Source: Candidatus Nitrosotalea okcheonensis (lineage in GTDB: Archaea > Thermoproteota > Nitrososphaeria > Nitrososphaerales > Nitrosopumilaceae). Taken from it: 64,000 nt of DNA. The notes beneath the pieces are model-generated. The model made no database searches. It was given only the letters and a program-made list of their open reading frames with translations, and had not been told where the DNA came from. A program made the position numbers and the translations under genes. How positions within the stretch are numbered: position 1 is the stretch's first letter; every line of letters begins with the position of its first letter. Location of the stretch: positions 513,073 to 577,072 of the forward strand of contig NZ_LT841358.1 of NCBI RefSeq assembly GCF_900177045.1. Direction: 5' to 3'. Below, in pieces: positions 1 to 8,178 of this stretch.

Positions 1-143
1 AGATTCTTGCAAATGAATTTCCAGAATTAAAAACCAAGCTAAAAAAACATAAAGAAATGCAACACAAATCAGTTCTAAAAGAATCAGACGAAATGAAAAA
101 ACTTGGCCTTGTTCGATTTGCAGATAAGAAACTCAAGAAATAG
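1..143 (+). CDS. C-terminal end of an unidentified Lys-rich protein (partial)
   Basis: Only the last 46 codons are in the window, read from base 3 to the TAG at 141-143. More than a quarter of the visible residues are Lys, there is no Cys, and no motif is recognisable. The stop lies one base from the stop of the convergent cyclase gene. The family cannot be assigned from this tail; that it is coding is inferred from the open frame and the tight convergent packing. Confidence 0.55.
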   Translation, partial: ILANEFPELKTKLKKHKEMQHKSVLKESDEMKKLGLVRFADKKLKK

Positions 144-144
144 A

Positions 145-1419
145 TTAGAGGTGATTAGATATCTGCATTACAGGAATTGAAAAGTATATCGGATATATTT
201 TTCCAGTAGTCGGATGTGTATAGTTCCATCTTTTGTCCTGAGGATCAATTTTCATAAACTGTGTGGCCATATCAGACGATAACATTTTGTATGCTTCTTC
301 CCCTATTGTCATCTGGTTTGGTTGTGCAAGAGGTAAAATCTTTGAAGCAATTGTAATGCTGTGTCCAATCAAATCAGGTTCAGAGCCAAGAACAACAATC
401 CTATTTTTTCCAACATCTATTCCAATTCTTACATTGATTTTCGGCAGACCAAAGCTTGCAAACATGGGATTTAGTGAGTGTGTAACCAGCATGTTCATGG
501 ATCGAGCACAACGTACAGCATTTGCTGCCATATTCCCAAAGTCTTTGAGTTCTGGGAAAAATGCAATCACTGCATCTCCTGTATACTTTAGAACAAAACC
601 TGCATGCTTTGATACTACTACTGACATCTCTTCAGAAAATACCTTGATCAGCCCAGAAAGATCATCGGAGCTAAGTGATGTTGCAATTTTGGTAGATCCT
701 ACAATATCAACATATAGAATGGCTGTATTGATTTCGTTTTCAGGCCACAGACTCAAGAATCTGTTTGAGACGTATTTGAGAAATGCTTGAGAATATGAAT
801 CACTTTGTTTCCTCTTGTATAACGAAAAGTTTCTTTGTATTCTGGTTAGACTTTGAATCACAAATGCGTCATCAGGAGTAAGAATTTGAAAACTTTCAAC
901 CGGTTTTACTTGAGATATTACAGACTCTAAGCTTTCAAGTGGAACAAACTTCTTTTCTATAACATCATAATACCCTTTTTCCCCCTCTATTACTTGTGGC
1001 TCAAGTTTTACTTTGCTAGTGGTAAGACCAAAAGGAAATGATGTTTTTTGTTTATTTGCCGCAATTAGTATGACACTATCATATTCACTTAATGCTAATC
1101 CTTGTTCATTTTCTACTCCTGAACTAATATCAATTATACGAGAGATTGGAAATATTGAAATTTTTCCAGTGTTTGAGTTTGCCCTTATTACTTCAATTAC
1201 ATCATGTTCTGAGTTATCAGATACAGTTGTTTGGAGAATGAACTTGTCCCTGAATTCAGAACGATACATACCAGTACCCTTTGCTGCATGGACTTCAGAG
1301 CCAACCGTGGTTCCCCTACTCTTAACTTTGACAACATTTACGGTAATTCCCATCATGTCAAGAGCGTCAGTTACTGCAGTAAGGTCATTTCTTGGCAACT
1401 CTGCCTCTATTCGTATCAT
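145..1419 (-). CDS. P-II-like domain fused to class III adenylate/guanylate cyclase
   Basis: This 424-residue protein would make a cyclic nucleotide from ATP or GTP. Residues 1-110 read like a P-II (GlnB/GlnK) signal protein: the opening strand and helix (IEAELPRNDLTAVTDAL), a shortened T-loop region around 36-58, the TGKI...IFP segment at 84-91 and the RIIDISSG turn at 94-101. P-II proteins normally sense 2-oxoglutarate and ATP/ADP. Residues 110-225 are an unassigned linker. Residues 232-385 are the cyclase homology domain, with metal ligands D238 (YVDIVGST) and D282 (KYTGD) and a base-selecting Lys at 278. In the later motif (SITIASK, 355-360) the usual Asn and Arg are Thr and Lys, so activity may be weak or altered. 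ATG start at 1419. No membrane segment is visible, so it is probably cytoplasmic. The cyclase assignment is firm; the P-II reading is by eye. Confidence 0.8.
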   Translation of the reverse strand: MIRIEAELPRNDLTAVTDALDMMGITVNVVKVKSRGTTVGSEVHAAKGTGMYRSEFRDKFILQTTVSDNSEHDVIEVIRANSNTGKISIFPISRIIDISSGVENEQGLALSEYDSVILIAANKQKTSFPFGLTTSKVKLEPQVIEGEKGYYDVIEKKFVPLESLESVISQVKPVESFQILTPDDAFVIQSLTRIQRNFSLYKRKQSDSYSQAFLKYVSNRFLSLWPENEINTAILYVDIVGSTKIATSLSSDDLSGLIKVFSEEMSVVVSKHAGFVLKYTGDAVIAFFPELKDFGNMAANAVRCARSMNMLVTHSLNPMFASFGLPKINVRIGIDVGKNRIVVLGSEPDLIGHSITIASKILPLAQPNQMTIGEEAYKMLSSDMATQFMKIDPQDKRWNYTHPTTGKIYPIYFSIPVMQISNHL

Positions 1420-1512
1420 TCTAGTCCTAGATCGTTTATTATAATTAGTAATTTAAACTAGTTTTTTAATTTGCATTTAGTGCCACTTTTAATCACAACT
1501 TTAATTTACGAT

Positions 1513-2070
1513 ATGCCAAATAGTGATGTCTTGGAACTAAGCGAGATTCTGCCCAATATCATTTCAGAGTATGGAGAACAGAGAATACTTTCAGACATAG
1601 TACAAGGCGAAAGCACAGAAGTCATAAAAAGCATTTTTGAACATTGCATGTCAAAAATAGAAAAAACAGACGGAATAAAACCAGACACTTGCATTACAGT
1701 TTCAGAAGGGTTACTACACTATTTGCTTACAATTACCATGATTCCAAGTAAGCGAAAAACTATGTTCCATTCAGTTGATATCGACATTGCAATTCCTGAT
1801 ACCATAACACTTGGAACATCCCCGCAAGATGTCATCGTGATCTCTTTTCCAAAAACAAATGATGTGAATACAATAAAGTCTCAGATTGAAAACATAAAAA
1901 AAGTTCAACCAAACAAAGATAACATATGGGTAGTTCTTGAGGAAGACATGCAGTGCGGTGCAAAAGTATACACGTTAAGTGGTTCTATGACATTTGCAAA
2001 CATAATAAATGATTTAATTAGTTTTGCATCAAATAAGAAACAATCCAAGTTAAAAATTTTCAAGATATAA
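1513..2070 (+). CDS. Conserved-looking hypothetical protein
   Basis: A 185-residue protein of unknown function. I start it at the ATG at 1513; an upstream TTG at 1471 would add 14 residues with no coding look. It is acidic, has no signal peptide or membrane helix, and contains alternating hydrophobic/acidic strands around SVDIDIAIPD and DVIVISFPK that resemble a Rossmann-like or nuclease-like core, but no catalytic motif can be assigned. It is divergent from the cyclase gene and its end overlaps the end of bioD by 11 bases, so it abuts the biotin genes without an evident role in them. Confidence 0.7.
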   Translation: MPNSDVLELSEILPNIISEYGEQRILSDIVQGESTEVIKSIFEHCMSKIEKTDGIKPDTCITVSEGLLHYLLTITMIPSKRKTMFHSVDIDIAIPDTITLGTSPQDVIVISFPKTNDVNTIKSQIENIKKVQPNKDNIWVVLEEDMQCGAKVYTLSGSMTFANIINDLISFASNKKQSKLKIFKI

Positions 2071-2752
2071 GAGATTTCAAATTTATATTTCTTTCAATGT
2101 GTGGAATCATTGTTTCATAGTTTTCATAATCTTTCACAAATGGTAACACACCCAAAATTGGAATGCCTGTAATTTCATGTATCGTGGTTGGTGCATTTAT
2201 TTCTTCAGGTCCGCCATTCTCATCATAGTTATTTACAATAATTCCCATGATTGGAATTTTGTAATTGTGACATGTATTGACTGTCATCACAGTATGGTTC
2301 AGAGTTCCAAGAGTAGGTCGTGTGATTATGATTGTTTCAAGGTCCAATTCTTTTATCAAATCAGCTACAAAGTAATCCCTACTTAGAGGAGTCATTATCC
2401 CCCCTATACCTTCAACAAGCATCAGGTCATGCTTGCTTTTCAATTTTGCAAACTTTTCAAAGATTATTTTTTTATCAAACTTGAGATCAAGTATTTTGCT
2501 TGCGTCATATGGAGAAACTGGCAACGGCATAAATATTGGATTTATTTCGTCCTCAGGATCATCCACCTCAGCAGCACGATGTAAGATTGAAACATCGGAT
2601 GACTTGAAGCCAATTTTTTGGACAATCCCGGTTGCAATCGGCTTCATAACACCAACATCTATTCCCAATTTTTGCATACATGCTGCCAATGCAGATGTGA
2701 TAGTGGTCTTACCAACACCAGTATCAGTGGCAGTAATAAAATATGATTTCAT
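2060..2752 (-). CDS. bioD: Dethiobiotin synthetase
   Basis: BioD closes the ureido ring of dethiobiotin from 7,8-diaminopelargonic acid, CO2 and ATP, the penultimate step of biotin synthesis. The N-terminus carries the P-loop TATDTGVGKTT, and a second conserved stretch (LVEGIGGIMTPLSRDY) matches the family's substrate loop. At about 230 residues it has normal family length. I use the ATG at 2752; a TTG at 2761 adds three residues. It is divergent from bioA with about 70 bases between starts, an arrangement that suggests shared control of the biotin genes. Confidence 0.95.
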   Translation of the reverse strand: MKSYFITATDTGVGKTTITSALAACMQKLGIDVGVMKPIATGIVQKIGFKSSDVSILHRAAEVDDPEDEINPIFMPLPVSPYDASKILDLKFDKKIIFEKFAKLKSKHDLMLVEGIGGIMTPLSRDYFVADLIKELDLETIIITRPTLGTLNHTVMTVNTCHNYKIPIMGIIVNNYDENGGPEEINAPTTIHEITGIPILGVLPFVKDYENYETMIPHIERNINLKSLIS

Positions 2753-2821
2753 GAGAGACAATCGTTAATGTTGTTTAATAACCCACCCTATCATTATTAA
2801 TTCGATTTGTTGAAAAATTCA

Positions 2822-4132
2822 ATGCATAGTTTTGTCTGGCATCCTTATACTCAGATGAAGGACTGGAAAAAATTTGACATAATCACAGAAGGCAGAGGAA
2901 TGTGGCTTCATGACACGCATGGTAATGCCCTAATGGACGGCGTTGCAAGCATGTGGTGCAATGTATGGGGTCATTCCAATAAAGAATTGATAAAGACTAT
3001 CAAAAAACAAGCAGAAAAACTACAACATTCCTCATTATTTAATTTAACAAACGACAAGGCAGAAGATCTTGCAGAAAAATTAGTAAAACTAGCCCCCGAG
3101 ATGTACAGAGTATTCTATTCTGATGATGGTTCCACTGCAATGGAGATTTCTGCAAAAATGGCTTTGCAATACTGGAGTAACATGGGTGAGAAAAAGACAA
3201 AATTTGTGTCACTTGAAAACGGATACCATGGTGATACAATAGGTGCCATGTCACTTGGATATGTACCCCTTTTCTTTTCTAAATTCAAGTCTTCATTGTT
3301 TCCAGTTTTAAGAACTCCATCACCAAACAGATATCGAATTCCCAAAGGTTATTCATTTGAGGATTATCAAGAATTTTGCCTAGAAAGAATTGAGCAAGTT
3401 TTTTCAAAAAATGACAATATTGCGGCATTTGTAATGGAAAGCGGGGCACAGATAGCTGGAGGCGTCATCATATATCCAAATGGATTTCAAAAAAAGATCA
3501 GTAAAATATGCAAGAGACACAACGTCTTATTCATACTTGATGAAATTGCAACAGGATTTGGAAGACTTGGATCAATGATCGAATACAAAAACCAAGAAAG
3601 CATTCCAGACATAGTATCATTTGGCAAGATGTTATCTGGAGGATATTTACCTCTTGCAGCAACACTTGCAAGCAAGAAAATCTATGACTCTTTTCTTGGA
3701 GAGTATAAAGACATGAAGCATTTTTTCCACGGACATACATTTACTGGAAATCCCTTGGCATGTGCAACCGCTCTTACAAACATTTCATTATACGAAAAAT
3801 ACAATCTAATATCAAAGATCAAAAAACGCGCATCCCAGATGGAATCACGCATCAAGGAAATTTCCAACATGGATCTAGTAGGAGATGTAAGACATACAGG
3901 CATGTTGATGGGAATTGAGCTTGTATCAAATAAAAAGACAAAAACTCCAATATCTCCCAAGAAACGATTTCCACAAAAGATCTTTGTAGAGGCAAAAAAA
4001 CATGGAATTTACCAAAGAACACTAGGGCACATAGTAATGGTCATTCCACCACTTGCAATATCAGAAAAAGAATTAGATTTTCTGCTAGATGGTACTATTA
4101 CAACAATAAAAAATGTCTCATCACAAATGTAA
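2822..4132 (+). CDS. bioA: Adenosylmethionine-8-amino-7-oxononanoate aminotransferase
   Basis: BioA transfers an amino group from S-adenosylmethionine to KAPA to give diaminopelargonate. It is a class III PLP aminotransferase. Visible signatures are the N-terminal FVWHPYTQMKDW typical of BioA, the LDEIATGFGR segment with the PLP-contacting Asp at about residue 240, and the Schiff-base Lys in SFGKMLSGGY at about 269. The ATG at 2822 is preferred because the BioA N-terminal motif begins right after it; TTG codons lie just upstream. It is 436 residues, normal for the family. The gene is followed by a small zinc protein and then bioB and bioF on the same strand. Confidence 0.96.
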   Translation: MHSFVWHPYTQMKDWKKFDIITEGRGMWLHDTHGNALMDGVASMWCNVWGHSNKELIKTIKKQAEKLQHSSLFNLTNDKAEDLAEKLVKLAPEMYRVFYSDDGSTAMEISAKMALQYWSNMGEKKTKFVSLENGYHGDTIGAMSLGYVPLFFSKFKSSLFPVLRTPSPNRYRIPKGYSFEDYQEFCLERIEQVFSKNDNIAAFVMESGAQIAGGVIIYPNGFQKKISKICKRHNVLFILDEIATGFGRLGSMIEYKNQESIPDIVSFGKMLSGGYLPLAATLASKKIYDSFLGEYKDMKHFFHGHTFTGNPLACATALTNISLYEKYNLISKIKKRASQMESRIKEISNMDLVGDVRHTGMLMGIELVSNKKTKTPISPKKRFPQKIFVEAKKHGIYQRTLGHIVMVIPPLAISEKELDFLLDGTITTIKNVSSQM

Positions 4133-4195
4133 AAACCACATTCATTCTAGCACGAGACACAAATTATTATATCAGCAACACCAGATCATATCCAA

Positions 4196-4351
4196 ATGCC
4201 ACAGATTCGAATTTGCCCAACATGTAACAAAGTCTTACAAACCGGTGAGACTCACAAGTGTTCCCATATAGCTTCAGAATATGCCACATGTGAAAAGTGT
4301 GGTGAAAAATACCTAAAATCAAGACAGCATATTTGTACCACAAGAGTTTAG
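4196..4351 (+). CDS. Small two-zinc-ribbon protein
   Basis: A 51-residue protein with two metal-binding halves: CPTC followed by HKCSH, then CEKC followed by HIC. The spacing looks like two small treble-clef or zinc-finger units. It sits between bioA and bioB in the same orientation, with 63 bases before it and 78 after, so it could be transcribed with the biotin genes. Function is unknown; nucleic-acid binding or metal handling are possible. The regular Cys/His pattern and open frame support a real gene despite its size. Confidence 0.6.
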   Translation: MPQIRICPTCNKVLQTGETHKCSHIASEYATCEKCGEKYLKSRQHICTTRV

Positions 4352-4429
4352 ATCTATTGTAAACCATTACGCTACACAAGGTTTACAGTTAAAATAATCT
4401 TAATTAATGGATTTAAAACAGAGGAATCA

Positions 4430-5410
4430 TTGACTAGCGAAACTGATTTTATAATTTCATGCAAGGACAGAGTCTTATCAGGACATACCATTTCCCAAGG
4501 TGAAGCTGAAAGACTTATCAACGTGTCAGATGATTCGTTGCACACTTTATCTGATGCTGCCAATGAAATTACCAGAAAACTGTGTGGAAACATGGTTGAT
4601 GTAGAAGCCTTGATAAATGCAAAAAAAGGCAAGTGTCAAGAAGATTGTTCATTTTGTTCCCAGTCTGCATTTTTCAAGACAGGTATTGACACATACAAGC
4701 TGCTGCCACCAGAAACAATAGTACAAAATGCCATGCTTGCAAAAGAGGACGGAGTGAAAAGTTTTTGTCTAGTATGCGCATGGCGTGGTCCTACAGAGAA
4801 AGACTTTGAACAGATTTCGTCAATCATAGAGAAAATAAACCGTGAGGTTGGAATAGAGGTCAACTGCTCACTTGGTTTTATCAATGAAGAGATGGCTATA
4901 AAATTAAAAAAACTAGGGGTGAAACGTTACAACCACAATCTAGAGACACCGAGAAGTTTTTTTGAAAAAATATGCACAACCCACACGTATGATGACAGGA
5001 TGAAGACAAATCTGACTGTAAAAAAGGTAGGCCTTGAATTATGCTGTGGTGGAATAATTGGCATGGGAGAAACAAGAATGCAACGATTAGAGTTAGGACT
5101 TGATCTTGCAGGACTTGAACCAGAGGAATGTCCAATCAATATGTTAGTACCTCAGAAAGGAACACCACTCGAACTTCAGACAAGACTCTCAATATCTGAG
5201 ATACTACGAACTATAGCTGTTTTTAGATTTTTGATGCCAAAAACAATACTCAAGATTGCAGGTGGAAGAGAAGTCTACCTCATAAATGACCAAGAAAGAG
5301 TTCTCTTGGGCGGTGCAAACGGAATCATTACTGGGGGATATCTCACCATAGGCGGAAACAAACCGACAGATGATTTTCAAATGATATCAAAGATAGGCCT
5401 TGAAGCCTAG
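4430..5410 (+). CDS. bioB: Biotin synthase (radical SAM)
   Basis: BioB inserts sulfur into dethiobiotin using a radical SAM [4Fe-4S] cluster and a sacrificial auxiliary cluster. The radical SAM motif CxxxCxxC is present (C69, C73, C76; GKCQEDCSFCSQS). Later segments LGFINEEMAIKLKKLG, YNHNLET and GGIIGMGET are characteristic of BioB. At 326 residues it has normal length. The start is a TTG at 4430, preceded by GAGG at 4421-4424, a plausible ribosome binding site. Its last bases overlap the start of bioF, so the two are translationally coupled. Confidence 0.96.
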   Translation: MTSETDFIISCKDRVLSGHTISQGEAERLINVSDDSLHTLSDAANEITRKLCGNMVDVEALINAKKGKCQEDCSFCSQSAFFKTGIDTYKLLPPETIVQNAMLAKEDGVKSFCLVCAWRGPTEKDFEQISSIIEKINREVGIEVNCSLGFINEEMAIKLKKLGVKRYNHNLETPRSFFEKICTTHTYDDRMKTNLTVKKVGLELCCGGIIGMGETRMQRLELGLDLAGLEPEECPINMLVPQKGTPLELQTRLSISEILRTIAVFRFLMPKTILKIAGGREVYLINDQERVLLGGANGIITGGYLTIGGNKPTDDFQMISKIGLEA

Positions 5411-6527
5411 AACCAGTTTCATCAGCAAAAGATTAGAACAGATAAAGAAGGCAAATCTGTACAGAACACTGGTTTACAACAAGGTATCAGGTCCATACAT
5501 TACAATTAAAGGAAAAAAATTGATCAATTTATCATCGAATGATTACTTGGGATTAAATTCTACGCCCACTCTATCACAAATACAATCAAGTTCTAGATTA
5601 ATTTCAGGGAATGATGTATCTTTTAAAAAACTTGAAAACAATCTCGCACGCCACAAATCAAAAAATGCCGCACTGGTTTTTCCAACAGGCTACATGGCAA
5701 ACCTCGGTGCAATCTCAATTTTAACACAAAAAAATGATTTAATTTTAAGTGATGAATTCAATCATGCAAGTATAATTGATGCATGTAGATTATCAAATGC
5801 AAAAAAAACAATCTACAAACATAACGATGTCTCAGATTTAGAAAAAAAACTGCGCAAAAAAGCACAGCGTAAGTTTGTGGTAACTGAGGGAATATTTTCA
5901 ATGAATGGTGACTTTGCCAGACTTGATGAAATAACGAAACTATGTCAAGAAAATAATGCGTTTCTCTTGCTTGACGATGCACATGGCGACTTTGTAGCAG
6001 GTAAAGATGGAAAAGGTTCTGCAGATCATTTCAGAGTTACAAAAAATGTTGATATATACACAAGCAGTATGAGCAAGGCACTGGGAGTATTTGGTGGCTA
6101 TATTGCTGCAAGCAACGACATAATCGATCTTGCTGTAAACACCTCGCGGCCATTCATTTACACTTCTGCACTACCAAGTTTTTTAGCAGACATGGCACTG
6201 AAGAGATTTTTGTCAGATAGAGAAAAGAAGCGACTAGAATTATGGAGTAAGATAGAACAATTCAGCAAGGGTTTGCAGTCAATTGGATACAAAATGGAAT
6301 CACCAAGCCAGATAATGCCAGTCATAATAGGATCCGAGAGAAAGGCACTTGAGTTTGGTAAGTATTTGAAAAATAATGGCATATTTGCCCAGCCGATACG
6401 CTATCCCACCGTGAGTTTAGGTTCTGCCAGAATAAGGATATCTGTCACAAATTGGCTTTCCGAAGACATGATATCAAAAGCATTAGACATATTTGAAAAA
6501 GCTGGCAAGAAATTTGGTATAACGTAA
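5400..6527 (+). CDS. bioF: 8-amino-7-oxononanoate synthase (KAPA synthase)
   Basis: BioF condenses pimeloyl-CoA (or its ACP form) with alanine to give KAPA, the substrate of BioA. It is an alpha-oxoamine synthase with PLP. Family signatures are the N-terminal LSSNDYLGL segment, the substrate loop around FPTGYMANLG, the LLDDAHGDF Asp-His motif and the PLP Lys in TSSMSKALGVFGGY. It is 375 residues, as expected. The TTG start at 5400 lies inside the last codons of bioB. With BioF, BioA, BioD and BioB present, the biotin ring pathway is complete here, but no bioC, bioH or bioW for pimelate supply is in the window. Confidence 0.95.
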   Translation: MKPRTSFISKRLEQIKKANLYRTLVYNKVSGPYITIKGKKLINLSSNDYLGLNSTPTLSQIQSSSRLISGNDVSFKKLENNLARHKSKNAALVFPTGYMANLGAISILTQKNDLILSDEFNHASIIDACRLSNAKKTIYKHNDVSDLEKKLRKKAQRKFVVTEGIFSMNGDFARLDEITKLCQENNAFLLLDDAHGDFVAGKDGKGSADHFRVTKNVDIYTSSMSKALGVFGGYIAASNDIIDLAVNTSRPFIYTSALPSFLADMALKRFLSDREKKRLELWSKIEQFSKGLQSIGYKMESPSQIMPVIIGSERKALEFGKYLKNNGIFAQPIRYPTVSLGSARIRISVTNWLSEDMISKALDIFEKAGKKFGIT

Positions 6528-6586
6528 CCACAGTTTGAAACAGATTTTGAACAAGGTATTAATAAAAAAACAGCGTCAATTGAACC

Positions 6587-6894
6587 ATGGTAGAACTGAC
6601 CATGGGAATTGCAGCCATAGCAGAACTCGGTCATTTCTTGCACTGTGCATATTGCCAGTGATTCCTGCATTTCTTGCACATATTTCAGGCACTATATTGA
6701 CAGAACTCCAAAGAAACAATGAAATGATAACATTGTCACAAGCGATGATGCAGATCAAGATACCAAATGTGGTAGTAGCCGTAATTTCAGAAAATAGGTT
6801 ATACAACATCATTTTGTCAAAGCAGGCAGGTTCTCACACTCTTACCATAATAGGCCACCCTGGCTTTCAAATCTACACGTTTACCTTCGGATAA
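6587..6894 (+). pseudogene. Collapsed ccdA/thioredoxin pseudogene
   Basis: The segment starts like the cytochrome c biogenesis membrane protein CcdA encoded at 35644-36375: MVELTMGIAAIAELG in one frame, then after a frameshift SFLALCILPVIPAF and ISGTILTELQRNN. About 50 codons in, it jumps directly to the last 40 residues of the membrane thioredoxin encoded at 34494-35639 (SENRLYN, AGSHTLT, GFQIYTFTFG). So a ccdA-thioredoxin pair seems to have lost most of both genes in one deletion, plus one frame change. A continuous frame from 6535 to 6894 runs through most of it but cannot make a functional protein. It lies directly after bioF. Confidence 0.8.
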
Positions 6895-6904
6895 TCATTA
6901 TATA

Positions 6905-6932
6905 ATGTTTCTAAATTCGAATTTAGAAACAT
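6905..6932. repeat. 28-bp perfect palindrome (copy 1)
   Basis: Perfect inverted repeat with no loop, centred on TTCGAA at 6916-6921; each arm is ATGTTTCTAAATTC or its complement. The core TTTCTAAATTC/GAATTTAGAAA recurs at 10138-10167. It lies between the ccdA/thioredoxin remnant and cdvB, 115 bases upstream of cdvB. Zero-loop symmetry fits a dimeric protein binding site better than an RNA hairpin. Confidence 0.7.
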
Positions 6933-7046
6933 ATTGAATCATCATTTCAGGTCTAGACTGTAACCCCTGTCAGCTGTCACTATAGTTACACATCAAGTAA
7001 GAACATGGTTGTTTAAAATAACATTTCAAATCAAGGCACAGTAAAA

Positions 7047-7685
7047 ATGAATTTTACAAACAAATGGAATGTGCAAAAAGAGAGTATATCTCAAAAGGTA
7101 ATAGACAAGGTAAAGCCAGATGCTCCACTCAAGCCCAAAATTGATGAGGCACAAAAGAAATTACAATTACAAATTATAAAACTTGATTCCATCGCAAAGA
7201 AATTAAAGGAAAAAGATGAATTTATCTTCAAAAAAGTAGTCGAGGCAGTAAGATCACATAATAAGTCATATTCTAATGCATATGCTACCGAATTACACGA
7301 GATTAGAAAAATGAATAACATGGTTACAGGTGCAAAATTAGCCATGGAGCAAATTCAGCTACGATTAAACACGATATCAGAACTTGGAGATGTAGTAGTA
7401 ACACTCAGTCCTTGCATGTCAATAATAAAAGGACTCGGGACAGGCCTAAATGGATTAATGCCAGCAGCAGATTCATCCATGGCAGACTTGTCAAACATAT
7501 TAGGAGAAATAATGTCAGGCGCATCTGTAAACGGCGACAATTCATTTGTCACAGACGTATCAAACTCAGAGACAAACCAGATATTGGAAGAGGCAAACGC
7601 AATATTAGAAGGGCATGTAAGACAGAGTATCCCAGATCTTCCCCCAACATTGGGTTCTACAACAAAAGCGCCAGAGCCTATCTAG
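7047..7685 (+). CDS. cdvB: CdvB-type ESCRT-III-like cell division protein
   Basis: A 212-residue, mostly helical Snf7/ESCRT-III-fold protein. CdvB homologues polymerise at the membrane during archaeal cell division and are remodelled by the CdvC ATPase. The hallmark is the helical stretch AMEQIQLRLNTISELGD followed by VVVTLSPCMSIIKGLG, typical of archaeal CdvB paralogues; the N-terminal half is basic and coiled. The acidic C-terminus (residues about 170-212) ends in a Pro-rich tail (SIPDLPP) that may be a CdvC-interacting region. ATG start at 7047. No cdvA or cdvC is adjacent, so this is probably one of several paralogues. Its end overlaps the end of the next gene on the other strand by 8 bases. 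Confidence 0.85.
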   Translation: MNFTNKWNVQKESISQKVIDKVKPDAPLKPKIDEAQKKLQLQIIKLDSIAKKLKEKDEFIFKKVVEAVRSHNKSYSNAYATELHEIRKMNNMVTGAKLAMEQIQLRLNTISELGDVVVTLSPCMSIIKGLGTGLNGLMPAADSSMADLSNILGEIMSGASVNGDNSFVTDVSNSETNQILEEANAILEGHVRQSIPDLPPTLGSTTKAPEPI

Positions 7686-8019
7686 AGCGCTTTTTACTCA
7701 ACTCTACAAAGTGTTTCTTGATTCTAGATATTGTAGGATAACTATACCCTAGTTTTCTATAATTTGCAATCATCATCTTCCAGTTTTTCAACCTCCATTG
7801 GGCCTGCTCAGAAGTCACAGAATGGATCTCCTTGTTTATTATACTCTTCCTGCCCACCTTGAGTACTCCTGCATCTTTTGCAGTCCATCTACTGTTTGCA
7901 AAATTCAGACCTGACAGGATTTCCTCTACAGGCATTTCAGCAAAGTGCTCCTGCAACTTTTGTATTTGTGCAATTGTGGGTTTTTTGTTTACAATGAGGC
8001 TTATTTCAAATCTTTCCAT
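7678..8019 (-). CDS. Hypothetical basic protein, possible DNA binder
   Basis: A 113-residue basic protein with no recognisable family. The C-terminal third (YRKLGYSYPTISRIKKHF) could fold as a helix-turn-helix, and aromatic plus basic residues (SRWTAKDAG, QAQWRLKNWKMM) suggest nucleic-acid contact; both are inferences. The ATG at 8019 sits directly below a half-copy of the palindrome seen at 6905 and 10138 (CTCGAATTTTGAAATATC, 8021-8038), so this protein could bind or be controlled through that element. It converges on cdvB. Confidence 0.65.
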   Translation of the reverse strand: MERFEISLIVNKKPTIAQIQKLQEHFAEMPVEEILSGLNFANSRWTAKDAGVLKVGRKSIINKEIHSVTSEQAQWRLKNWKMMIANYRKLGYSYPTISRIKKHFVELSKKRSR

Positions 8020-8020
8020 A

Positions 8021-8038
8021 CTCGAATTTTGAAATATC
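8021..8038. promoter_or_regulatory. Half-copy of the TTCGAA palindrome
   Basis: CTCGAATTTTGAAATATC resembles the right arm of the 10138-10167 palindrome (one internal A/T change, first base T to C). It lies immediately upstream of the ATG of the minus-strand gene starting at 8019, where a leaderless promoter or operator would be expected. The left arm is not conserved. Confidence 0.4.
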
Positions 8039-8178
8039 CTTCCTAATTAGTGTGAGGGTAAAAACATCTCTTCTTTTTGTTTAAAACTTCACCAGACAGC
8101 ACCACGGAATACAGGACAATTCAAAGAGAATTAAGCAAGTGAATGATTCTTAAATTATAGTAATAATAAATTTGCAAC

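Noticed and set aside
263-1444. Plus-strand open frames inside the cyclase gene
   Set aside because: They are antisense shadows of the P-II/cyclase gene, which has clear motifs on the other strand; the plus-strand translations have none.
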